DNA from: an uncultured Bacteroidia bacterium | GTDB lineage: Bacteria; Bacteroidota; Bacteroidia; Bacteroidales; ML635J-15 | Assembly: GCA_902776565.1 (NCBI GenBank) | Contig: CACYQN010000015.1 | Span: 1-64,000 of the forward strand | DNA length: 64,000 bases | Direction: 5' to 3' | Shown: positions 17,540-26,291 of the stretch, piece after piece | Numbering within the stretch: position 1 is the stretch's first letter | How the letters are laid out: the number at the start of each line of letters is the position of its first letter | The notes under the pieces: model-generated | Seen by the model: the letters and a program-made list of their open reading frames with translations, nothing else | Told to the model about the DNA's origin: nothing | The model's database searches: none | Made by a program: the position numbers and the translations under genes

Positions 17540-18535
17540 TTATTCGTTCAGTGCCTTCCAGATTAAGTCTTTCAGCTTGTCGATGTTCTTGTGTGCTACC
17601 GACGAAATGAAGACGGTTTCAATCTTCTCGGGCAGTTCCTTCGAGAGCATTTCCTGAAGTTCGTCGTCGATGAGGTCGCACTTGGTGACGGCAAGGATGC
17701 GCTTCTTGTCGAGCAGTTCGGGGTTGTACTGCGTGAGTTCGTTGAGCAGCACTTCGTATTCGTTGCGGATGTCCTTGGTGTCGGCTGGAACCATGAATAG
17801 CAGTATAGAGTTGCGTTCGATGTGACGCAAGAACCTAAGTCCCAGACCTTTGCCCTGACTTGCGCCCTCGATGATTCCTGGGATGTCGGCCATTACAAAC
17901 GACTTGTAGTCGTGGTAGGCGACGATGCCGAGGTTAGGCACGAGCGTGGTGAAAGGGTAGTCGGCAATTTCGGGCTTTGCTGCCGATACAACCGACAATA
18001 AGGTCGATTTGCCAGCATTTGGGAAGCCTACGAGACCGACATCGGCAAGCACTTTCAACTCGAGGATTACGGTTTTTTCGATTCCAGGTTCGCCTGGCTG
18101 CGAGAATTTTGGAGCCTGATTGGTTGCCGTCTTGAATTCTGCGTTGCCTAGTCCGCCACGACCACCTTTGAGAAGGATAATTTCCTGGTCGTTCTCAGTG
18201 ACTTCGCAGAGCACTTCGCCGGTGTATTCGTCGCGGGCGATAGTTCCGAGCGGCACATCGAGGGTAATGTCCTTGCCGTTTGCGCCAGTGCATAAAGCAC
18301 CGCTTCCGTTAGTGCCGTTTTCGGCGAAGATGTGTCGGTTGTACTTGAGGTGCAGCAGAGTCCACACATTGGTAGTGCCGTGCAGGATAATATGTCCGCC
18401 GCGTCCGCCGTTTCCACCGTCGGGACCGCCTTTCTCCACGAATTTCTCGTGGCGGAAGTGCATCGAGCCTGCGCCGCCCGCTCCCGAACGGCAGTATATC
18501 TTTACATAGTCTACAAAGTTTGAGGTGGTTGCCAT
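17540..18535 (-). CDS. obgE: GTPase Obg
   Basis: Essential ribosome-associated GTPase acting in 50S maturation and stress control. The 331-residue protein has the glycine-rich Obg domain ([27 protein letters not shown]; residues 1-160), then the G domain with G1 GFPNAGKST, switch [11 protein letters not shown], and NKxD-type TKCD. A long C-terminal extension is absent, as in other Bacteroidota Obg. It is the first gene of the run that continues with Fic and PAP2. Confidence 0.97.
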   Translation of the reverse strand: MATTSNFVDYVKIYCRSGAGGAGSMHFRHEKFVEKGGPDGGNGGRGGHIILHGTTNVWTLLHLKYNRHIFAENGTNGSGALCTGANGKDITLDVPLGTIARDEYTGEVLCEVTENDQEIILLKGGRGGLGNAEFKTATNQAPKFSQPGEPGIEKTVILELKVLADVGLVGFPNAGKSTLLSVVSAAKPEIADYPFTTLVPNLGIVAYHDYKSFVMADIPGIIEGASQGKGLGLRFLRHIERNSILLFMVPADTKDIRNEYEVLLNELTQYNPELLDKKRILAVTKCDLIDDELQEMLSKELPEKIETVFISSVAHKNIDKLKDLIWKALNE

Positions 18536-18539
18536 GGAA

Positions 18540-18583
18540 TTATAATTGACAATGGATAATTAACAATTGATAATCAATTAGAT
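18540..18583. repeat. AT-rich intergenic word repeat, copy 2
   Basis: Words AATTGACAATGGATAATTA and ACAATTGATAATCAATTAG occupy the gap between gcvT and obgE. The reverse complement matches the spacer at 4501-4556. Confidence 0.65.
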
Positions 18584-18612
18584 AAAGATGCTTTTGTTCT
18601 ATGTAATTTTTC

Positions 18613-18648
18613 AAAAAAAGAACCTCGGAACCCAAGTCCCGAGATTCT
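18613..18648 (-). terminator. terminator after gcvT
   Basis: Minus strand AGAATCTCGG pairs with CCGAGGTTCT (18648-18639 with 18628-18619, one mismatch in ten) and is followed by a run of seven T, 20 bases past the gcvT stop. Confidence 0.85.
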
Positions 18649-18667
18649 TATAGTTCAATAGTTTACA

Positions 18668-19798
18668 TTACTTAACCTGAGGCATTTGGTCCTTGAAGAG
18701 CGGAGTCTTCTTAACTTCGGCCTTTACCTTCTTGCCACGGATGTCAATGTAGATTTCGGTGCCTTCCTTCCAGAAGCCGCGGTTGAGGTATGCCATACCG
18801 ATACCCTTCTTCATCATTGGCGACATTGCTCCCGAGGTAACATGACCAATCTCGTTGCCTTCTGCATCGTAAACGAGGTATTCGGGACGCGGAATGCCAC
18901 GGTCAACGAGGATGAAGCCCTTCAACATCTTGCTGGTGCCTTCTGCTTTCAGCTTCTCGTGGTATGCGCGGTTGGTGAAGTCGTTGCCATCGACAAACTT
19001 GGTAATCCAGCCAAGACCTGCTTCGATTGGTGAAGTGGTGTCGTTGATGTCGTGTCCGTAGAGGCAGAATCCCATTTCGAGGCGGAGAGTGTCGCGTGCG
19101 CCAAGACCTATCATCTTGATGCCGAATTCTTCACCTGCTTCGAGAACAGCCTTCAACAGCTTGTCGGCGTACGGGTTCTTTGCGTAGATTTCGCATCCAC
19201 CTGCACCAGTGTAACCGGTTGTTGAGAAGATAACTTCTGGAATACCAGCAAATTCGATAATCTTGTTGGTGTAGTATTCCATGTCGATTACATTAGCCTT
19301 TGTGAGTTTCTGCATAGCCTTCAGAGCGTAAGGACCCTGAACAGCGAGCTGGCAGTATTCGTCGGATGCGTTTACGATGTCCTGTCCGACCTTCAGGCCC
19401 ATCTTTTCTGCTATTGCGATGCACCAGTTCCAGTCCTTGTCGATGTTGGCAGCGTTTACAACGAGGAAATATTTCTTGTCGTTGATTCTGTAAACCAAGA
19501 GGTCGTCAACGATACCGCCGTCGTTGTTAGGCAGGCACGAGTACTGAACCTTACCGTCGGTGAGGTCGGCAACATTGTTCGAAGTAACCTTCTGTACGAA
19601 GTCGAAAGCCTTGTCGCCGGTTACCCAGAATTCGCCCATGTGAGAAACATCGAAAACGCCGATATGTTCACGGCAGAAGATGTGCTCGTCGTTTATGCTT
19701 GTGTACTGGATTGGCATGTTGAAGCCAGCGAAAGGTGCCATCTGTGCGCCCTGTGCGATGTGAAACTGCGTGAAGGCAGTGGTTTTGATTTCTTCCAT
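18668..19798 (-). CDS. gcvT: aminomethyltransferase, glycine cleavage T protein
   Basis: GcvT transfers the methylene group of aminomethyl-lipoyl-H to tetrahydrofolate, releasing ammonia. The protein has 376 residues, near the usual length, with the family's MPIQYTSINDEH substrate-side motif, the GVFDVSHMGEF strand, the folate-binding TTGYTGAGGCEIY loop with its Glu, and LGARDTLRLEMGFCLYGHDI. No gcv riboswitch is seen upstream; a TATCTTTG box is present. It stands alone between two gaps, with no gcvH or gcvP nearby. Confidence 0.97.
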   Translation of the reverse strand: MEEIKTTAFTQFHIAQGAQMAPFAGFNMPIQYTSINDEHIFCREHIGVFDVSHMGEFWVTGDKAFDFVQKVTSNNVADLTDGKVQYSCLPNNDGGIVDDLLVYRINDKKYFLVVNAANIDKDWNWCIAIAEKMGLKVGQDIVNASDEYCQLAVQGPYALKAMQKLTKANVIDMEYYTNKIIEFAGIPEVIFSTTGYTGAGGCEIYAKNPYADKLLKAVLEAGEEFGIKMIGLGARDTLRLEMGFCLYGHDINDTTSPIEAGLGWITKFVDGNDFTNRAYHEKLKAEGTSKMLKGFILVDRGIPRPEYLVYDAEGNEIGHVTSGAMSPMMKKGIGMAYLNRGFWKEGTEIYIDIRGKKVKAEVKKTPLFKDQMPQVK

Positions 19799-19845
19799 TA
19801 TGTTATGTCTTTAAGTTTTTAATGAATTTTTTGAAAAATTTGGGG

Positions 19846-19853
19846 CAAAGATA
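19846..19853 (-). promoter_or_regulatory. candidate -7 element of gcvT
   Basis: Minus strand TATCTTTGC, exact TAnnTTTG match, 48 bases upstream of the gcvT start. The leader between is AT-rich and shows no glycine-riboswitch-like structure. Confidence 0.5.
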
Positions 19854-19979
19854 AGATTTTTATTTGAGCCATTTTCATTTTTGTGAAATTATTTTGTGCG
19901 ATTTTGGTAACATAATATTATGGATATTGTGATAAGCAGATTTTGCAATTTGAATACTAGCTCGTTCCTAAATTTTTTG

Positions 19980-19987
19980 TATTTTTG
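19980..19987 (+). promoter_or_regulatory. candidate -7 element of the DUF1016 nuclease gene
   Basis: TATTTTTGC at 19980-19988 matches TAnnTTTG, 110 bases before the start at 20097. The 19799-20096 gap has no other recognisable gene; no -33 element is found at normal spacing. Confidence 0.4.
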
Positions 19988-20096
19988 CTGTGTAAAAATT
20001 ATTCTGATGCTGGAGAGAGGCTCATAATCATACCGCTTATTTCCAGTGCGGCATACAGCAGTACGAAAGGTCTATATAGGAAAAAATGTCTAAGAA

Positions 20097-21356
20097 ATGG
20101 CGCAAGAAAATAAAGACATACAATCACAGGCAGAACCATATATCGTGAAGTCACACGACATTCACATTGACGCGGACTATGCGGATTGGATAGCGGACAT
20201 TAAGAGTCGCTATCGTTCTGCACAGGTGAAAGCTGCTGTCAAGGTAAATGCAGAAAAACTTCTGTTCAACTGGCAACTGGGGCGCGACTTGGTACAGAAA
20301 AAAGCCGAAGAACGCTGGGGTGCAGGAGTGGTTGAACAGGTAAGCTTAGATCTGAAGCGAGAATTTCCTGATTCTGATGGATTCTCCACCTCTAATCTGT
20401 GGTACATGAAAAAGTGGTATCTGTTCTATGCTGACGGTGATGCAGAGGAAAAACTCCAACGGGCTGTTGGAGAATTGCAGTCATCTGTTAATCAAGCCGT
20501 AATAAAACTCCAACAATCTGTTGGAGAAAGACAGCACCTCGTTTCAAAAACCAATAACGAAATAGGAATGGCATTTCCGCAACCATTTGCACTTGTTCCT
20601 TGGGGGCATCATGTTGATATCATAACGAAATGTAAATCCATAGATGAAGCATTATTCTATGTTGGAAAAACCATTGAGCAAGGATTAAGTCGTAATTCTC
20701 TTGCTAACTGCATCAAGGCAAACCTCTATGAGCACCAAGGCAAGATAGTCAACAACTTTACCGACCATCTGCCAGCATTGCAAAGCAAGCTCGTTCAAGA
20801 AGTTCTGAAAGAAAACTATGATTTCGGCTTTGCCACGGTTGAGCATGAGATTTATGACGAGGCTGATTTGGAAGAAGCCCTCACAAAGAATGTGACAGAC
20901 CTTTTATTGGAAATGGGAACTGGTTTTGCTTTTCTTGGCAGGCAGAAGGAACTTGTTGTGGGCGGTCGTTCACGCAAGATAGACTTGTTGTTTTATCACA
21001 TTCGCCTACGCTGCTACATTGTTTGTGAACTGAAGGCTAAGCCATTTGAACCAGAGTTTGCTGGCAAGTTGAACTATTATGTGAATGCAGTTGATGAATT
21101 GTTGAAGACGGACGATGAAAACCCAACAATTGGCTTGCTTGTTTGCTCCGACATGGATAAGATTGATGTCCAATGGTCGTTTAAGGGCATCAGTACTCCG
21201 ATGGGCGTGGCAACATACAACAACATCAGAATTAAAGATGCCCTTCCAAGCCAAGAGCAATTGGCTGAACGTATGCGCCTTTTGCAAAAGGAGTTGCAGG
21301 AGACAAAACGGTTGATGAGCAAGGAAGGTAATGTCGAGGATAAAGAAAGTAGATAA
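20097..21356 (+). CDS. DUF1016 (YhcG-type) PD-(D/E)XK nuclease
   Basis: A 419-residue protein with the two-part YhcG layout. The N-terminal half is a wHTH-containing domain (LLFNWQLGRDLVQKKAEERW, FSTSNLWYMKKWYLFY). The C-terminal half is a PD-(D/E)XK nuclease with active-site residues D296 (RKIDLLFYH) and E311/K313 (CELKA). Between them a Gln-rich linker contains two near-repeats of KLQxxVGExQ. DUF1016 proteins occur inside or beside type I and other restriction loci and in anti-phage systems; the partner here is unclear. It opens a plus-strand island and is separated from the methyltransferase genes by about 530 bases of structured non-coding DNA. Confidence 0.9.
   Translation: MAQENKDIQSQAEPYIVKSHDIHIDADYADWIADIKSRYRSAQVKAAVKVNAEKLLFNWQLGRDLVQKKAEERWGAGVVEQVSLDLKREFPDSDGFSTSNLWYMKKWYLFYADGDAEEKLQRAVGELQSSVNQAVIKLQQSVGERQHLVSKTNNEIGMAFPQPFALVPWGHHVDIITKCKSIDEALFYVGKTIEQGLSRNSLANCIKANLYEHQGKIVNNFTDHLPALQSKLVQEVLKENYDFGFATVEHEIYDEADLEEALTKNVTDLLLEMGTGFAFLGRQKELVVGGRSRKIDLLFYHIRLRCYIVCELKAKPFEPEFAGKLNYYVNAVDELLKTDDENPTIGLLVCSDMDKIDVQWSFKGISTPMGVATYNNIRIKDALPSQEQLAERMRLLQKELQETKRLMSKEGNVEDKESR
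20454..20526 (+). repeat. duplicated inverted repeat inside the DUF1016 gene
   Basis: CTCCAAC-GGGCT-GTTGGAG (20454-20472) and CTCCAAC-AATCT-GTTGGAG (20508-20526) are two identical seven-base-arm hairpins 54 bases apart. They encode the repeated linker units KLQ(R/Q)(A/S)VGE, which points to a tandem duplication in the linker. Confidence 0.75.
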
Positions 21357-21885
21357 ATGCAAGCGTAGCAAGCACAAAAACGGAAAACTAATCAACGGCA
21401 AAGTGTTTCAGGCGATGCCGATGTAGAAAGATGATTTTGAAATAACTGCTGATTTTCCATTTTGTTCATAAAATCCTATTCCATACCTTCTTTGTTTTTC
21501 CAACTTTTTATAATTTTGCACTTGCTATCTGCAATATTGTCGAATAGGCATTAATAGCGGATGCACTACATACATAAAGCGTCAGCCTGATGCTTGTTTT
21601 TGGCTATTGAAACTTAGGAACTTTCAAAAAGGGAATCAAAAACAAAGCAAAAGACGATGCTACGGGTGTGATATACATTCCGTTGGTGTGCGTGGGGCAT
21701 TTTTGCCCTTGCACACTTTATGCGGATTTATATACATGCTACGTGGGTATCTCTTTGCTCATCTATTCCTAAAGGTTTCCTAAGACCTCAATAGCGGATG
21801 GGTAAAGGTTCAGACACCCGCGTTTTTTTGTATGTGGTCGGTAACATTTGAGTAACAAAAGTCCGATTCTGGGTGTTTGGCGGAC
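21357..21885. other. structured non-coding stretch between the DUF1016 gene and the methyltransferases
   Basis: No gene is seen in these 529 bases. They hold a TAATTTTG box (21511-21518); a terminator-like hairpin AAGCGTCA-GCC-TGATGCTT then GTTTTT (21577-21600); a long hairpin GTGTGC-GTG-GGGC-ATTTTT-GCCC-TT-GCACAC (21688-21718); and GGGT...ACCC then CGCGTTTTTTTG (about 21799-21836). The word AATAGCGGATG occurs twice (21552-21562 and 21790-21800). The layout looks like the leader or small-RNA region of a mobile or regulated module; its function is not known. Confidence 0.5.
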
Positions 21886-23055
21886 ATGCAAATGCCTAAA
21901 ATGGGACAAAAGACAATAAGACATAAGGTATTATCACTATTTGCGAACATTGGCGTGGCTGAAGCCATGCTTAAAGATATAGGTATTTCTGTCTCTGTTG
22001 CCAACGAACTTGTAGAAAGAAGAGCAAAACTATATCAAGAGATTTATCCTGAGACAAACATGATATGTGGTGACATTATTGATAAAAAAACATATACCTC
22101 TATTATCGATTTATCCAAGAGAAACGAAGTTGATATAATTCTTGCCACACCGCCATGTCAAGGGATGAGTACTGCAGGACAACAGCAAGATGAGGATAGT
22201 AGAAACTATTTATTACTACCCACAATTGATGCTATAAAGGATTTGTCTCCAAAATATGCGGTCATTGAAAATGTTCCTAATTTCATTAATACAACGATAA
22301 ATTATAATGGTAGTAGAAGACTACTCACAGATATTCTGAATTTAGAATTAGCTTATAGGTACAAAATCTCAATAAATATCATTAATACTGAAAAATATGG
22401 AGTCCCACAATCACGAGAGAGAATGATCATCCTTTTGACGAGAAATGATCTAAAAAATACTTGGACTATTCCGAAAGAAGAAGAAAACATTGTTACTTTA
22501 CAAGATGCAATTGGCTGGATACCAACAATAGACCCATTTGTTAAAGACCTTTCACCAAAGGAATTTAAATTACTTTTTCCCTTATATGAAAAAAGAAGAG
22601 AAAATGCATTATCCATATCACCATGGAATAAACCACCTGTCCATATATATAGACAAGTGAAAACTATGCAATACACACCAACAGGGAAAAGCGCGTTTGA
22701 TAATCCGCCTGCACACAGACCAATAAAAGAAGATGGAACATTTGTAAAAGGATACCATAATACTTATAGTAGGCAAAAGTGGGACGCTCCAGCATATACT
22801 ATAACAATGGACAATCGTAAAATATCTTCACAAGGAAATGTTCATCCAGGCAGACTTATCGGAGAAGATAAAAATGGAGAAAACGTTTATTCTGACGCAA
22901 GAGTCTTGACTCTTTATGAATTAATGCGCATTATGAGCATTCCTGATGATTGGCCACTACCCAAAAACACAGACGAAGCTTTTATAAGAAGAATTATAGG
23001 AGAAGGGATTCCTCCATTATTTATAAAGAAACTATTTAATAACTTACCCGAATGA
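21886..23055 (+). CDS. DNA (cytosine-5-)-methyltransferase, first of a tandem pair
   Basis: About 389 residues. C5-methyltransferase motifs appear in order: motif I SLFANIGVAEAML, motif IV with the catalytic Cys in TPPCQGMS, motif VI ENVP, motif VIII QSRERM, and the C-terminal IGEGIPPLFIKKL (motif X). The target recognition region lies between about residues 190 and 310 (numbering from the ATG at 21886). The frame is open from a TTG at 21877; ATGs at 21886, 21892 and 21901 are all possible, and 21886 is chosen. AT-rich, unlike the housekeeping genes. It overlaps the second methyltransferase by four bases (ATGA). The pair probably methylates the two strands of an asymmetric site. Confidence 0.93.
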   Translation: MQMPKMGQKTIRHKVLSLFANIGVAEAMLKDIGISVSVANELVERRAKLYQEIYPETNMICGDIIDKKTYTSIIDLSKRNEVDIILATPPCQGMSTAGQQQDEDSRNYLLLPTIDAIKDLSPKYAVIENVPNFINTTINYNGSRRLLTDILNLELAYRYKISINIINTEKYGVPQSRERMIILLTRNDLKNTWTIPKEEENIVTLQDAIGWIPTIDPFVKDLSPKEFKLLFPLYEKRRENALSISPWNKPPVHIYRQVKTMQYTPTGKSAFDNPPAHRPIKEDGTFVKGYHNTYSRQKWDAPAYTITMDNRKISSQGNVHPGRLIGEDKNGENVYSDARVLTLYELMRIMSIPDDWPLPKNTDEAFIRRIIGEGIPPLFIKKLFNNLPE

Positions 23056-24188
23056 AAAAATTACGAGGATTATCTCTTTTTTCCAATGTTGGCATTGCCG
23101 AAGCGTATCTTGAATCGATAGGTGTAGATATGAAAATTGCCAACGAATATATTCCACAACGAGCGCATTTTTACCAAGATGTTTATCAAAGTACTCACAT
23201 GATATGTGGTGATATCAGAGATGATGCAATTAGAACTCAAATTGTAGAAGAAGCCATAGAACGAAATGTAAACTTTGTTATGGCTACACCACCATGCCAA
23301 GGAATGAGTATGGCAGGTAATCGTTTTGAGTTTGATATTCGTAACGAACTGATTTATTATGCAGTTGATGTTATTAAACGAATTAAACCAGAATATGCAC
23401 TTATCGAAAATGTACCTACTATCCTCAAAACAAAGATTGCTTTTAACGGCATAATCATGCTGATTCCAGAATATCTTAAAATGGAGCTTGGCGATTTGTA
23501 CACATTTAATGAGGAATCTCTTGTAAAAGCAATGGATTATGCTATACCTCAGATGAGAGAACGCAATATTTTCCTGTTGGTTCGAAAAGATAAGAATATA
23601 AAATGGTATTTCCCTCCAAAAGAGAGAGTTGTCACATTGGAAGAAGCAATCGGAAATCTTCCGAGTCTTGATCCTCTGCTTAGGGAAGGACTTGATTTCA
23701 CTCTGGAAAAATTTCCTGATTTTATAAGAAAGAAAGAGAAGGCAGCTGAAATTTCGCCATGGCACAAACCGCCTATTCATTCATGGAAACAAGTTGAATG
23801 GATGATGCATACTCCAACAGGAAAGTCTGCAATCTACAACGATGTTTACTATCCGCAAAAAGAAAATGGGGAGCATGTTGTTGCTCATCATAATCACTAT
23901 CGTCGTATGACATGGGATAAGCCTTCTAGGACTATTACACAAAATAATGGGGTTATTTCTTCTTTGGCTTGTGTACATCCTGGTCGTCCATACATTAAGG
24001 ATAATGAAACCTTATATTCAGACCCAAGAGTATTGTCAATTTATGAAATTCTTATAGTATCTTCACTCCCTCTTGATTGGCCAATACCCGCATGGGCCAA
24101 TGAAAATTTAATAAGGAAAGTTATTGGAGAGGGAATTCCTTCAAAACTGATTAAGGTTATTGTTGAACAATTGATAAAACAATTATAG
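23052..24188 (+). CDS. DNA (cytosine-5-)-methyltransferase, second of a tandem pair
   Basis: A 378-residue paralogue of the preceding enzyme: motif I LSLFSNVGIAEAYL, catalytic ATPPCQGMSMAG (Cys82), ENVP, PQMRER (for the usual QxRxR) and IGEGIPSKLIKVI. Large parts align with the first copy (MICGDI; ISPWxKPPxH; TPTGKSA; HPGR), while the middle differs, as expected for recognition of a different strand or sequence. Its start overlaps the first gene's stop by four bases, and the McrB-like gene begins one base after its stop, so translation is coupled. AT-rich. Confidence 0.93.
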   Translation: MKKLRGLSLFSNVGIAEAYLESIGVDMKIANEYIPQRAHFYQDVYQSTHMICGDIRDDAIRTQIVEEAIERNVNFVMATPPCQGMSMAGNRFEFDIRNELIYYAVDVIKRIKPEYALIENVPTILKTKIAFNGIIMLIPEYLKMELGDLYTFNEESLVKAMDYAIPQMRERNIFLLVRKDKNIKWYFPPKERVVTLEEAIGNLPSLDPLLREGLDFTLEKFPDFIRKKEKAAEISPWHKPPIHSWKQVEWMMHTPTGKSAIYNDVYYPQKENGEHVVAHHNHYRRMTWDKPSRTITQNNGVISSLACVHPGRPYIKDNETLYSDPRVLSIYEILIVSSLPLDWPIPAWANENLIRKVIGEGIPSKLIKVIVEQLIKQL

Positions 24189-24189
24189 T

Positions 24190-26274
24190 ATGATTAGACC
24201 AACTGTACTTCGTAATTCTGCTGAGCCAGAGATTGTCATTGGAATAGCTCTTAAAATATTCTATCAAGTCAATGACTGGGTTGATAATTCAACGTTTTTA
24301 GACAAATTAGATTTTGAATATGATGCAATAGGGAAACAGAGGGAATCTCGTTCTGGAGGGCAAGCTATTGCAAAATATAAACCTGCCTTATATTATGGTT
24401 TATTAGATGTTCGTGAGGATGGAGCTCATCGAATCAACGACTACGGAAGACGTTATTATGAGGCTTACAAATTGGGAAACGAGGATGAAAGAGTTGATTG
24501 TTTGATAGCTTCGATTTCTAATCATACTTTTGGTTCCAACAACCCTGCCGTACCCGAGTCTCAATCTAAAATAGAACCCCCTAAAGTATTTCTTGTTTCG
24601 TGCTTATTGTTGAATAATAGGTTGAGTAAAACTGAATATGCTTATATTATAGAGAATCTTGCAAAAGACAAAGACTATAAAAAAATTTTAGTTGATATTT
24701 CTCTTTCCAGATTAAAGAATTCAGAGTTGGATATATCTAATTATGCTAAAAACAACTATAGGGATGACAAAGGTTTGAAATTCTTGTCTGATGCAGGTTT
24801 TTTCGATGAAGTTAAAAAAGGAACAAAGGCTATTAAAGAAAAGTATATTTTAAAATATAGTGAAGTTTTGTCTTCTTTGTCAATGGTGTTAGATGAAGCA
24901 ATTACAACGGGCTCCTCAATCATAAATTACAGTGTTTCTGGAATGATGTCAACAAATATGTTTTTTCTCACCGCTCTTCGCACCAAACCATTTGTACTCC
25001 TTGCTGGCATAAGCGGAACAGGAAAGAGTCGTATAGTTAGGGAGTTTGCATTCAAGTCATGCCCTGAGTATTTGCAAGACAAGGCAGGTACAACACCTGG
25101 CAACTATTGTATGATAGAGGTGAAACCGAATTGGCATGACTCAACAGAATTGTTGGGATATTACAGCCGATATCAGTTCACGAAATTCGTCAAGTTCTTG
25201 GTGAAGGCCAAGATGTTCCCAACAGTTCCATTCTTTGTATGTTTGGATGAAATGAATTTGGCTCCTGTAGAACAGTATTTTGCAGAGGTACTGAGCATTT
25301 TGGAAACTCGCAAGCATCCTAAGAATGAGGAAACTGGCGAGGTGGATATGAACATGGTCAAAACAGAACCGATAATCGATGCGCAGTATTTCCGTGAATT
25401 GTCAGAAATGTCCCATACAAAAAATGCCCAAACTGGAGAGCCTTTTAGCAGCAATCTGACAGATCGGGGCATCTACCTCAAACTCTTTGAAATTAATACT
25501 AAGGAAGCAATTGAAAAAGAACAGATTGCAGAAGAAGTAGGTAATCGTTATGAATTGACAACGGAGGGGCTTACTTTGCCAGACAATGTTGTAATCATTG
25601 GTACAGTCAATATGGATGATACCACGCATCAGTTCTCCCGTAAGGTGATTGACCGTGCCATGACTATAGAAATGAATGGGGGCAATCTACGTAATATGTT
25701 CGGTGGTAGCAAGAACTTGGAGTATCTTCCTGAAGAAGACCAAAAGAAATGGCAGAATGCGTTCAGTCGTCGATATGTGACAGCTGACGAGGTTTTGAAA
25801 GCACATTCAGACGAAGCAGAAGAACTGATGGATAAACTTCCATCAAGACTGGAGGAAATCAACAAGGCATTGAAAGGAACTCCTTTTGAGGTTAGTTATC
25901 GCGTGCTGAACGAACTGACTATTATGGTTGGTGTGATGCTCGATGAAGGAATGAAATTAGATGATGCCATTGCACAATCGGTGAATAACATTCTATTGAT
26001 GAAGATTTTGCCACGTATTGAAGGTGATGCTGAAATGTTTGCATTGTCAAGAGAATACAAGACAAAAGTTGGTGTAACGTATGACAACCGATTGGAATGG
26101 TTGAAAGATATTGCGCCAGACATCAAGGAGCCATTGACTGATGCTGAATCTGATAATAACGATACAGAACAAAAGGCAGAAGCAGTCAAAGAGCACCAAC
26201 CTACTGCAAAAGATAAGATACAAGAAATGATTGACCGATTGAATAATCAGGAGTTCACTCGTTTCTGGCCATAA
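24190..26274 (+). CDS. McrB-like AAA+ GTPase subunit of a restriction system
   Basis: A 694-residue protein. Residues 1-250 form a unique AT-rich-coded domain with no family that I recognise (a helical, winged-helix-like look at GGQAIAKYKPALYYGLLDVR). The AAA+ domain follows: Walker A GISGTGKS (273-280), Walker B FFVCLDEMNLAPVEQYF (349-364) and the McrB-type motif GTVNMDDTTHQFSRKVIDRA (471-490). In McrBC and R1.LlaJI this motor uses GTP and drives the partner nuclease; nucleotide preference here is inferred. The N-terminal domain is the likely DNA-recognition part. The partner nuclease gene follows after 17 bases. Confidence 0.9.
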   Translation: MIRPTVLRNSAEPEIVIGIALKIFYQVNDWVDNSTFLDKLDFEYDAIGKQRESRSGGQAIAKYKPALYYGLLDVREDGAHRINDYGRRYYEAYKLGNEDERVDCLIASISNHTFGSNNPAVPESQSKIEPPKVFLVSCLLLNNRLSKTEYAYIIENLAKDKDYKKILVDISLSRLKNSELDISNYAKNNYRDDKGLKFLSDAGFFDEVKKGTKAIKEKYILKYSEVLSSLSMVLDEAITTGSSIINYSVSGMMSTNMFFLTALRTKPFVLLAGISGTGKSRIVREFAFKSCPEYLQDKAGTTPGNYCMIEVKPNWHDSTELLGYYSRYQFTKFVKFLVKAKMFPTVPFFVCLDEMNLAPVEQYFAEVLSILETRKHPKNEETGEVDMNMVKTEPIIDAQYFRELSEMSHTKNAQTGEPFSSNLTDRGIYLKLFEINTKEAIEKEQIAEEVGNRYELTTEGLTLPDNVVIIGTVNMDDTTHQFSRKVIDRAMTIEMNGGNLRNMFGGSKNLEYLPEEDQKKWQNAFSRRYVTADEVLKAHSDEAEELMDKLPSRLEEINKALKGTPFEVSYRVLNELTIMVGVMLDEGMKLDDAIAQSVNNILLMKILPRIEGDAEMFALSREYKTKVGVTYDNRLEWLKDIAPDIKEPLTDAESDNNDTEQKAEAVKEHQPTAKDKIQEMIDRLNNQEFTRFWP

Positions 26275-26291
26275 TCGTATAGAAAGGATAT

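Noticed and set aside
19799..19845. glycine riboswitch before gcvT
   Set aside because: The leader is AT-rich and too short and lacks the conserved riboswitch core.
20086..20148. possible 20-codon leader peptide overlapping the DUF1016 start
   Set aside because: It is a short out-of-frame ATG run without a ribosome binding site; chance is likely.
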